A DNA stretch of 64,000 nt from positions 57,179,296 to 57,243,295 of the forward strand of contig NC_080164.1 in the NCBI RefSeq assembly GCF_950295315.1. Direction: 5' to 3'. Each line of letters begins with the position of its first letter. The first letter of the stretch is position 1. A model generated the notes under the pieces. It made no database searches, was not told where the DNA came from, and saw only the letters and a list, made by a program, of their open reading frames with translations. The position numbers and the translations under genes are program-made. Positions 35,273-45,103 of this stretch are shown here, in pieces. Origin of the DNA: Erinaceus europaeus (Eukaryota > Chordata > Mammalia > Eulipotyphla > Erinaceidae).

Positions 35273-35576
35273 AGAGGTGGCGCGGACTAGCGGGCGGGTT
35301 GCTCCAGACTTCTCAGGCTGCGGAAGGCAAGGCGGGTGAGCCGGGCACTGTCCTCAGCCCAGGAAGGCGGCTCCTCGGCCGGTTGCAGAGCACTGCTGGG
35401 CAGCCAGCAGAGGACCGGGAGGGAGCACTGTAGCTCGGGGGCTTTCTCTTGGGAGTCTCTGGGGACCACCACAACCCTGAGGGCGGATCCGAGGACATCC
35501 TTGAGTACAGCTCTCATTGGATCAAAAGGACTTGGAGCTAGTTTTCATCTTTGAGAAATCCTTTAAAAAAGCTTTT
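35273..35576 (+). other. CpG-rich segment between two L1 5' UTR starts
   Basis: About 14 CpGs occur in the first ~220 bases (35275-35500), against almost none nearby. It is not in the L1-B 5' UTR or in the second L1-C 5' UTR. Short frames on both strands look like GC-driven artefacts. It could be part of a longer hedgehog L1 promoter unit or a captured host first exon or CpG island. It ends in AAAAAAGCTTTT before the G-run of L1-C. Confidence 0.6.
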
Positions 35577-36261
35577 GGGGGGGGGATTCCCGGAAGATGG
35601 CAGACTGAGAAGCTGCTAGTGGCTGAGCTCTGACCACATCTCCTGGAAACGGCAGGATTTTCTGCCTTTAGCAGGCCAGACAATAAGGGGCCCTAGCGGC
35701 AACACCAAGGAGGTGACTATAACTTAATTTGGGTTAAGAATTAGAGTAGGGAAAAAAGGGGAGAAAAAAAAATTTTTTTCTTCCTTTTAATTTTCAAGCA
35801 TACCTCCTTCCTGCCCCCCCCCCCAGCCCATAACCCAGTCCTTTTCTTTACCAAATTCCTGTCCCACCAGGGAATATCATTAATTCTAAGTCTATACCCT
35901 TCTGAAACCTCTGGCCTTTTTTCTTTCTAAGTAGCCAACCCCCCCACCACACCCCAATTAGCTAATTAAATAATTAAAAATAAATACATTTAAAAAAACC
36001 TTTCCTTTCACTGCCTTTTTATGACTGTTCTTTTTCTTATCTTTTTCTTTTTTTCTATCTCACTTTCTTTTTTTTTTCTTTTTCTCATCCTTGTCATCCC
36101 TTCTTCCTTAATCCTACAGCTTCCAAAGTCACAGCCCCCAGCCCCCCACCAACAAACAGTGTGCTTTTTTGAATTCACTGATACACATTTGGGAATTTCC
36201 TTGCACTGCTCTTTAATTACAGCTCTTTTTCTTATCTCTTCCCATTTCTCTCTCTTGTCTG

Positions 36262-36296
<35 letters not shown>

Positions 36297-36720
36297 AATC
36301 TTGTCATACACTTCTTCCTTCTTCTTTGCCTGTCTGAATTTGTGAATTATTTTGGGGAAGAAATCTGACTCAGAGTGGACTATCTATGTGTGTATCTCTG
36401 CTCTAGTTCCCTTTACCCTCTTGTTACCCCTAGAATATACAGTGGATAGTAGATTTGCATAACTGTCTATTCTTGCTATCCTTTCTTTCTTTTCTCTTTC
36501 TTCACAGGGATTTGGCTACTAATTTTTCACGGACTGGAAAAATTGTTTGGCTAAATGGAAATGATTAAACTGCTTCAATACTTGCTTCAGTTGCTACTGT
36601 AATTCCTGAGGTTGGTGAGTGCAATTGTCATAAAGGTATTTAGTACAGTATTACTTGTACTCAAGACACAACAACTGAGGAACAACAGAGCATAAAAAAA
36701 GAAACACATAAATAAAAAAA
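35577..36720 (+). promoter_or_regulatory. L1-C 5' UTR (internal promoter region)
   Basis: About 1.14 kb, co-linear with the L1-B 5' UTR (18796-19925). It starts with a G-run and TTCCCGGAAGATGGCAGACT, then GC-balanced sequence, then a long pyrimidine-rich part (36020-36300, including a CT run near 36268-36292), then an AT-rich part up to the ORF1 start. L1 5' UTRs act as internal Pol II promoters; the pyrimidine-rich part is notable for this family. Confidence 0.8.
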
Positions 36721-37635
36721 ATGGGTAGATTAAAAACAAATAAAACTGCTACTCTAATGAATGAAGACAAGAGCCCAGAAGAAACTACAAATCAGCCAGA
36801 AGTAACCATAGATAAGAAATGTATGCAGGCAATAATAAACTTATTAATCACAGAAATTAAAACAACATTGGAGGAAAGGAATTGCAGTATTAGGGAAACA
36901 ACAGTTGAGACCCCCAAGAAAAATACTGATTATCTTGAGGCAATTAGACAACTGAAAGCTGAAATAGCTGTAATGAAGAAAGAAGCTGAGGCAAGGGAAA
37001 GCAGACTAACAGAAGCAGAAAACAGAATTAGTCAGACAGAGGATGAGTTAGAGAAAACTAAGAAAGAGGTGAAAGAGCTTAAAAAGAGATTGAGAGACAC
37101 TGAAAACAACAACAGAGACATATGGGATGATCTCAAAAGAAGTAACATTCACGTAATTGGCCTGCCAGAGGAAGAAATAGAGGAAGGGGAAGCAAACATT
37201 CTAGAGGAAATAATAGAAGAAAACTTCCAAGACCTGAATAACAGAAAGGACATCAAGATTCAAGAGGCCCAGAGAGTACCAAACAGAATCAACCCAGACC
37301 TGAAGACACCAAGACACATCATAGTCACAATGAGAAGAAGTAAGGATAAAGAAAGGATCCTAAAGGCTGCAAGAGAGAATCAAAAAGTCACATACAAGGG
37401 AAAACCCATAAGATTATCTGCAGACTTCGCCACTCAAACTCTAAAAGCCAGAAGGGAGTGGCAAGATAGCTATCGAGCCCTGAATGAAAAAGGGTTTCAA
37501 CCAAGGATAATATATCCTGCTAGACTTTCATTCAAACTAGATGGAGGGATAAAAACCTTCTTAGATAAACAACAGTTTAAGGAGGCAACCATTACCAAGG
37601 CAGCCCTGAAAGAGGTTCTAAAAGGCCTCTTATAA
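36721..37635 (+). CDS. L1-C ORF1p, intact (304 residues)
   Basis: ORF1p coats L1 RNA as trimers in a cytoplasmic ribonucleoprotein and has nucleic-acid chaperone activity. The frame is uninterrupted from ATG (36721) to TAA (37633-37635). Residues ~70-135 form a heptad-rich charged coiled coil (EAIRQLKAEIAVMKKEAEAR onward). Residues ~140-220 are RRM-like, with IHVIGLPEEE as the RNP2-type strand and HIIVTMRRSKDKERILKAAR as the RNP1-type region. Residues ~225-300 form the C-terminal domain (LSADFATQTLKARREWQ, then PRIIYPARLSFKLDG). Human ORF1p is 338 residues, so this is slightly shorter, at the N-terminus. A 53-base spacer separates it from ORF2. It is the only intact long L1 frame in the window; whether it is expressed is unknown. 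Confidence 0.95.
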   Translation: MGRLKTNKTATLMNEDKSPEETTNQPEVTIDKKCMQAIINLLITEIKTTLEERNCSIRETTVETPKKNTDYLEAIRQLKAEIAVMKKEAEARESRLTEAENRISQTEDELEKTKKEVKELKKRLRDTENNNRDIWDDLKRSNIHVIGLPEEEIEEGEANILEEIIEENFQDLNNRKDIKIQEAQRVPNRINPDLKTPRHIIVTMRRSKDKERILKAARENQKVTYKGKPIRLSADFATQTLKARREWQDSYRALNEKGFQPRIIYPARLSFKLDGGIKTFLDKQQFKEATITKAALKEVLKGLL

Positions 37636-37688
37636 AGAAGAACATCACTATAATTCTTGAAATATATCAGAACAAATTTTTTTGAACA

Positions 37689-40600
37689 ATGGCACTAGAA
37701 TACATTAAATCCATAATATCAATAAATGTCAATGGCTTAAACTCACCCATCAAAAGGCACAGGGTGGGGGGATGGATCAGAAAACATAACCCAACCATAT
37801 GCTGCTTGCAAGAATCCCATCTGTCACAACAAGATAAACACAGACTTAAAGTGAAAGGATGGAAAACTATCATACAGGCTAACAGACCACAAAAAAGGGC
37901 AGGAACAGCCATTTTCATCGCAGACACGATAGATTTTAAATTAAATAAAGTAATAAAAGATAGGCAAGGACATTACATAATGATTAGAGGATCAATCAGC
38001 CAAGAAGACTTAACAATTATTAACATCTATGCACTCATTGAGAGACCATCTAAATACGTCAAGCACTCACTGAAGGAATTTCAAAATTACATCAATAATA
38101 ATACAATAATAGTGGGAGACTTCAATACCCCACTCTCACACTTAGACAGATCAACAAATCAGAGAACCAATAAAGATACAGGAGAATTGAATGAAGAGAT
38201 TGACAGACTAGACCTCTGGGACATTATCAGACTCCTCCACCCCAAAAAACTGTAATACACCTTCTTTTCAAATCCACATAACACATACTCAAGGATAGAC
38301 CACATGTTAGGCCAAAAGACAGCATCAATAAATTCAAGAGCATTGAAATCATCCCAAGTATCTTCTCAGATGACAGTGGAGTAAAACTAACATTTAAGAA
38401 CAACCATAAAATTATTAAAAGTCACAGAATTTGGAAACTAAACAACATACTCCTTAAGAACCACTGGGTCAGAAACTCACTCAAGCAGAATATTCAAATG
38501 TTCCTGGAAACTAATGAAAATGAAGACATATCCTATCAAAATGTTTGGGACACAGCTAAAGCAGTACTGAAAGGGAAACTTATAGCCATACAATCACATA
38601 TTAAACACCAAGAAGAAGCTCAAATGAACGACCTTACTGCACACCTCAAGGACTTGGAGGAAGAGGAACAAAGGAACCCTAAAGCAACCAGAAGGACAGA
38701 AATCACTAAAGTTAGAAAAGAAATAAACAACATTGAAAATAAAAGAACCATACAAAAGATCAATGAAGCCAAATGTTGGTTCTTTGAAATATTAAACAAA
38801 ATTGACAAACCCCTAGCCAGACTCACCAAACAAAAAAGAGAGAAGACTCAAATTAATAGAATTGTAAATGATGGAGGAGATATCACAACTGACACCACAG
38901 AAATCCAGAGAATCCTGCAAAACTTCTATAAAGAACTATATGCCACCAAGCTAGAGAATATGGAAGAAATGGAACAATTCCTAGAAACATATGCCCTTAC
39001 AAAACTGAACCAAGAAGAACTACAAAAACTAAATGCACCAATGACAGACAAAGAAATTGAAACAGTTATTAAGAATCTCCCCAACAACAAAAGTCCTGGA
39101 CCAGATGGCTTCACAAATGAATTCTAGAAAACTTTCAGGAAACAGTTACTACCCATACTTCTGAAGCTTTTCCATAAGACTGAAGAAACAGGAATACTCC
39201 CTTCCACCTTCTATGAAGCCAACATCACCCTGATACCAAAAGTTGATAGGGACAGAACAAAAAAGGAAAACTACAGACCAATATCTCTGATGAACATAGA
39301 TGCCAAAATATTAAACAAGATCTTGGCCAACCAGATACAGGAACATATCAAAAAGATTGTTCATCATGACCAAGTGGGATTCATCCCAGGAATGCAAGGC
39401 TGGTTCTACATCTGTAAGTCAATCAATGTCATTCACCACATCAATAAAAGCAAAGCCAAAAACCACATGATTATCTCAATAGATGCAGAGAAAGCCTTTG
39501 ACAAAATCCAACACCCATTCATGCTCAAAACACTACAAAAAATGGGAATAGATAGGAAATTCCCCAAGATAATGGAGTCCATAAATAGCAAACCTAAATC
39601 CAACATCATAGTCAATGGACAGAAGCTGAAAGCATTCCCCCTCATATCGGGGACTAGACAGGGCTGCCCACTGTCACCGTTACTCTTCAACATAGTATTG
39701 GAAGTTCTTGCCATAGCAATCAGGCAAGAGAAAGCAATCAAAGGAATACCGAATGGAAGGGAAGAAGTCAAGCTCTCACTATTTGCAGATGATATGATAG
39801 TATACATAGAAAGACGTAAAGAATCCAGCAGAAAATTACTGGAAGTTATTAGGCAATATAGCAAGGTATCAGGCTACAAAATCAATGTACAAAAATCAGT
39901 GGCATTTCTTTATGCAAACACTAAATCTGAAGAAGAAGACATCCAGAAATCACTCCCATTTACTGTTTCAGCAAAATCAATCAAATACCTAGGAATAAAG
40001 TTGACCAAAGAAGTGAAAGACTTATATACTGAAAACTATGAGTCACTACTCAAGGAAATAGAAACTGATACCAAGAAATGGAAAGATATCCCATGTTCAT
40101 GGATTATAAGAATAAATATCATCAAAATGAATATTCTCCCCAGAGCCATATACAAATTTAATGCAATAGCCATCAAAGTTCCACCAAGCTTCTTTAAAAG
40201 AATAGAACAAACACTACATTCATTTATCTGGAACCTGAAAACACCTAGAATTGCCAAAACGATGTTGAGGAAAAGAAACATAAATGGAGGCATCACACTT
40301 CCAGACCTTAAACTATATTATAAAGCCCTCATCATCAAAACAGCATGGTACTGGAACAAAAATAGGCACACAGACCAGTGGATCAGAATTGAAAGCCCAG
40401 TAATAAATCCCCACACCTATGGACATCTAATCTTTGATAAGTGGGCCCAAAGGATTAAATGGAAAAAGGAGGCTCTCTTTAATAAATGGTGCTGGGAAAA
40501 CTGGGTTGTAACATGCAGAAGAATGAAATTGAACCACTTTATCTCACCAGAAACAAAAATCAACTCCAAATGGATCAAAGACTTAGATGTCAGTCCAGAA

Positions 40601-41511
40601 ACTATCAAATACTTAGAGGAAAACATTGGTAAAACACTTTCCCACCTACACCTCAAGGACAGCTTTGATGAATCAAACCCAATTGCAAGAAAGACTAAAG
40701 CAGAAACAAACCAATGGGACTACATCAAATTGAAAAGCTTCTGCACATCCAAAGAAACTATTAAACAAACAAAGAGACCCCTCACAGAATGGGAGAAGAT
40801 CTTCACATGCCATACATCAGACAAGAAACTAATCACCAAAATATATAACGAGCTCAGCAAACTTAGCACTAAAAAACAAATGACCCCATCCATAAATGGG
40901 CAGAGGATATGAATAAAACATTCACTTTAGAGGAGATCCAAAAGGCTAACAAACATATGAAAAGCTGCTCTAGATCACTGATTGTCAGAGAAATGCAAAT
41001 TAAAACAACACTAAGATACCACCTCACTCCTGTAAGAATGGCATACATCAAAAAGGACAGCAGCAACAAATGCTGGAGAGGATGTGGGGACAGAGGGACC
41101 CTTTTACATTGCTGGTGGGAATGTAAATTGGTACAGCCTCTGTGGAGAGCAGTCTGGAAAACTCTCAGAAGGCTAGACATGGACCTTCCATATGATCCAG
41201 TATAACCTCTCCTGGGGTTATACCCGAAGGACTCCATAACACCCAACCAAAAAGAGGTGTGTAGTCCTATGTTCATAGCAGCACAATTCATAATAGCTAA
41301 AACCTGGAAGCAACCCAGGTGCCCAACAACAGATAAGTGGCTGAGAAAGCTGTGGTATATATACACAGTGGAATACTATGCAGCTATCAAGAACAATGAA
41401 CCCACCTTCTCTGACCCATCTTGGACAGAGATAGAAGGAATTATGTTAAGTGAGCTAAGTCAGAAAGATAAAGATGAGTATGGGATGATCCCACTCATCA
41501 ACAGAAGTTAA
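37689..41511 (+). pseudogene. L1-C ORF2 (endonuclease-reverse transcriptase), broken
   Basis: The endonuclease frame is 37689-38255. It shows [10 protein letters not shown] (active-site Asn), CCLQESHLS (Glu) and [10 protein letters not shown] (Asp/Asn), then ends at a GAA-to-TAA change (38253-38255). A 1-nt loss near 38312 (GGCCAAAAG against GGCCACAAAG in L1-A) shifts the frame. From 38498 the frame is open to 40912 except for the TAG at 39125-39127 in [18 protein letters not shown], which is shared with L1-A and L1-B. This stretch includes the reverse transcriptase with [12 protein letters not shown] 1-nt loss near 40876 and a TAA near 41203 break the C-terminal part, which otherwise runs to 41511 and keeps the [18 protein letters not shown] cysteine motif. 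Usual ORF2p length is about 1,275 residues. Confidence 0.95.
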
Positions 41512-43177
41512 CTAAGAAGATCTGAAAGGGACACTAAAAGTAGGACCTGACCAAATTGTAAGTATGGCACCAAAGTATAAACAAAGTGTTGAGGGATAGA
41601 CATGAAGCTTCCTGGGACAGTGGGGGGTGGGAGTGGGTGGGAGAGATGGGTCACAGTCTTTTGGTGGTGGGAATGGTGTTTATGTACACTCCTAGCAAAA
41701 TGTAGACATATAAATCACTAGTTAATCAATATGAGAGGGGGAAAATCAATTGTTTGTCTCAAAGTTTTTCAAAACACAAACTGAATATTTTTAATATATA
41801 GGCTGTGTATTTGATATGCGGACTCTCTCAAAAGCCTAGACCAAGTAGATTAGAAGTATCCAATAGCACAGCTATATACAAGATACTGGATACTGTACAG
41901 CAAACCATAACAAAAGGACTTTTCAAAGTTAACCCAATTAACAAATAATGTGATGATAACATTAACTATCAATTGTCTTTTGAACCCTAAGACAGCAGGA
42001 ACCTCACATCTCCACTATAGAGCCACTTGTTCCCCCAGTCCTGGAACCCTTGGATAGGGCCCACTTTCCCGTATCCGTCTCCCAATCCATACCAAATAAT
42101 ATTGCATCCCCTGATCACACCCTAACCAACGCAATGATTGCCACCTCAACATGCTTCACCTCAGATTGTGTCCAGAGACTTCACGTGTGGAATGACAACC
42201 CTTCAGCTTCATTACTCAGGTGAGACCTTTCCTTTTATAGTACACTCTAATTTCATCTCAGGTAGTTCACTTTCTAACAAAAATCCCATAACCTAGATAT
42301 ACACCAGTTTCTGTGAGAGAGAGCTTATTTTCTTTCTTTTTTTTTTAAAAAATATTTATTAAATTTTTTTATTCCCTTTTGTTGCCCTTGTTGTTTTACT
42401 GTTGTAGTTATTATTGTTGTTGTCGTTGTTGGATAGGACAGAGAGAAATGGAGAGAGGAGGGCAAGACAGAGAGGAGGAGAGAAAGATAGACACCTGAAG
42501 ACCTGCTTCACCGCCTGTGAAGCGACTCCCCTGCAGGTGGGGAGCCGGGGTTCGAACCGGGATCCTTATACCAGTCCATGTGCTTTGCGCCACCTGCTCG
42601 TAACCCACTGCGCTACAGCCCGACTCCCAGAGAGAGCTTATTTTCACACATATCCATAAACTACTGCAAAATATATACCTGAAAGCAGAAGTACACTAGA
42701 GTTTGCAGTGAGTACCTCCCTAACACTTCCTCTCCACTATTCCAAGCTTGGGATCCATGATTGCTCAACAAATTTTTTGCCTTCGTATGTTAACTCTCTT
42801 TTCAATCACCAGGTTCCAGATGCCACCAGGATGCTGGCCAGGCTTCCCTGGATTGAAGACCCCACCAATGTGTCCTGGAGCTCAGCTTCCCCAGAGACAC
42901 ACCTTCCTAGGGAAAGAGAGAGGCAGACTGGGAGTATGGACCAACCAGTCAACGCCCATTTTCAGCGGGGAAGCAATTACAGAAGCCAGACCTTCTACCT
43001 TCTGCAACCCTCAATGACCCTGGGTCCATGCTCCCAGAGGGCTAGAGAATGGGAAAGCTATCATGGGAGGGGGTCGGTTATGGAGATTGGGTGGTGGGAA
43101 TTGTGTGGAGTTGTACCCCTCCTACCTTATGTTTTTGTTCATTAATCCTTTCTTAAATAAAAATAAAATAAAATAAG
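41512..43177 (+). other. L1-C 3' UTR
   Basis: About 1.35 kb of L1 sequence plus the nested SINE. The G-rich tract is at 41613-41650. The recurrent 145-codon frame is at 42708-43145. It ends TTAATCCTTTCTTAAATAAA followed by TAAA repeats. Confidence 0.85.
42333..42628 (-). mobile_element. SINE-I nested in the L1-C 3' UTR, with exact TSD
   Basis: A well-preserved SINE-I. The minus strand starts GGGAGTCGGGCTGTAGCGCA, has a B-box GGTTCGAACCCCGGC, then CAGGTGTCTATCTTTCTCTC and an AATAAATATT-type tail. An exact 17-bp duplication, AGAGAGAGCTTATTTTC, lies at 42316-42332 and 42629-42645. The insertion must postdate L1-C. Confidence 0.96.
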
Positions 43178-43261
43178 GAAATTAAAAATATATATATATA
43201 CTTAAACCTAAAATAAGGATTTAGTCTCTAATGTGCAAAAAGAGTAAGCAACACCTTTTAA

Positions 43262-44400
43262 AATTTCAGGGGTAGGCAGAATGGGAGATAATCTTTACTT
43301 GCCACACATGAAAAAAAAAAGGCTAATAACCAAAATATATAAAGAGCTCACCAAACAATAGCAACAACAATGAAATGGCCCCATAAAAAATAAGGAGAGA
43401 ATATGAACAGAATATACACCAAGTAAGAGATTCAAAAATCAAACATGTAAAAATGTTTCACTTCATTAATTGTGAGAGAAATGCAAATAAAGACAACAGT
43501 GAGATACTACATCACCCTTGTGAGAATGTTATACATTAGAAAGGATAGTAACAACAAATGTTGTAAAGATTGCAGGGGTAAAAGCACCCTTCTTATTGCT
43601 GGTGGGAATGTAAATTGGTCCAACTGCTATGGAAAGCAGTCTGGAGAACTCAGGATCTGAAATGGATCTACTCTGTGCCCTGGAAATTCCTCTCTTGGGG
43701 ATATATTCTAAGAAATCAAACATACTCATCTAAAGGTATCAGCTATACCTATGTTCACAGCAGCACAATTTGTAATACCCCAAACCTGGAAGAAACCCAG
43801 GTGTTTAACAACAGATAAGTGGCTGATAAAGTTGTGGTATATATAGAAAATGGAATAGTATCAGCTAACTATCAAAAATGGTGAATTTGGGAGTCAGGCA
43901 GTAGCACAGCAGATTAAGCATTCATTTTGGGGAGTGCAAAAACCATCATAAGGATATCTGTTCCAGCCAAGGCTCCCTACCTGCAGGGGAGTAGCTTCAC
44001 AGGCGGTGAAGCTGGTCTGCAGGTGTTTATCAAGGCAACAAAAGGGAAAATAAATTTTAAAAAAATTAGAAAATGGTGAATTCACTTTCTTCACTGCATT
44101 TTGAATGGAACTCTAAAGAATCATATTGAGATAAGCCAGAAAGAGACACATGAATTTGGAATGATCCCAATCATAGACAGGAGCTGAGAAATAAGAACAG
44201 AAAGAGAAATAAAAATAAAACTGGACTGGGCTTGGTGTATTTCACTAAAGTAAATGATTCTGGGTGTTTGGGGGTTTTCATATTTTGGTGCATGTTAGTG
44301 GAGGAGGACCTAAGCTGAGGGTTAGTATTTTGCAGAAAACTGAGAAATTTTATACATGTTTTACTGTAAAATATTAACTCCCCCCAAATAGAAAAATTAG
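43262..44400 (+). mobile_element. Older L1: ORF2 C-terminus and 3' UTR
   Basis: The plus-strand translation shows the ORF2 C-terminal pattern in diverged form (43472-43660 [18 protein letters not shown]..., 43615-43818). From about 44230 it has the ancient 3' UTR type, including GTGGAGGAGGACCTAAGCTG, AAACTGAGAAATTTTATACA and TACTGTAAAATATTAACTCC. Many stops. Interrupted by the SINE at 43889-44069. Confidence 0.85.
43889..44069 (+). mobile_element. SINE-I, internally shortened, in an old L1, with exact TSD
   Basis: The head is GGGAGTCAGGCAGTAGCACA, followed by CTGCAGGGGAGTAGCTTCAC and GTCTGCAGGTGTTTATC. It then jumps straight to AAGGCAACAAAAGGGAAAAT, so the pyrimidine-rich middle is missing. 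An exact 13-bp TSD, AAAATGGTGAATT, lies at 43875-43887 and 44070-44082. Confidence 0.92.
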
Positions 44401-44992
44401 GCCATATTTTTTTAGGGGTTGACATACTTTTAATAATTTAATAGTTTTTTTTAGAGGCCTCTGAGTTCCAGATGAAAATGTAGTCTATCTGCCATCTTGA
44501 TTTTAGCTTTATGAGACACAGCTCAGAAAATATAAACTATCTGCACAAATAGTGAATAGTTACTATTTTAGGTGGTTAAATTTAGTGCAATCTGTTATAA
44601 TTAAAACCCTGATATATTTCAGTATTTGAATTATCAGTTATTATGAAAAGGATACCAACCTATTGCTAATTTTGCTTTTTTAATTTCTACTAGTAATTTT
44701 TCTTATTTTAATTTTTTCTCTTATAATCCATGATGCTTAGTCATTACAATTTCAAAATAACTACTTTTAATGACTATTTTCTTTATTAAAATATAATTAC
44801 CATTTTATCAGTAATTATATTTCTTTCATGAGAAATGTTATCTGATATTAAAATTTTATATGTATTATTTAATATTATTTCAGTGTGGTTTTAAAGGATT
44901 CTTTTAAATGTAATTTTAACAATTTCTTTATGTATTTTATAAGATAGAGAGTGCTCTCAGGGAACTGCTTGATGATGTATAGAGCCTAGAAT

Positions 44993-45034
<42 letters not shown>

Positions 45035-45103
45035 TGTTTGAAATCATTTTGGCAGAACAATGAAAAGAAACCATAGTAGAAGTAGTCTTAATCATTTTCT
45101 TTT
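44401..45103. other. AT-rich DNA with a (TTTA)n microsatellite
   Basis: No gene. (TTTA)n runs from about 44994 to 45032. Confidence 0.6.

Larger units (their letters stand above)
35577..43177 (+). mobile_element. L1-C: full-length L1
   Basis: It comprises a 5' UTR (about 35577-36720), intact ORF1 (36721-37635), broken ORF2 (37689-41511), a 3' UTR with a nested SINE-I (42333-42628) and a (TAAA)-rich tail to about 43177. This is the best-preserved copy: ORF2 is open for 805 codons (38498-40912) apart from one TAG. I find no convincing TSD. A weak AAATATAC-like match between 35096-35103 and the AT repeat near 43185 would include the extra 5' UTR start in the insertion. Confidence 0.95.

Noticed and set aside
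35287..35554. Three ORFs of 61-76 codons in the CpG-rich segment
   Set aside because: GC-rich DNA lacks stops by chance; frames overlap on both strands and none resembles a known protein.
35090..43190. AAATATAC-like match as a TSD of L1-C
   Set aside because: Only about 8 bases, inside AT-repeat DNA on the right; too weak to define the element's 5' limit.
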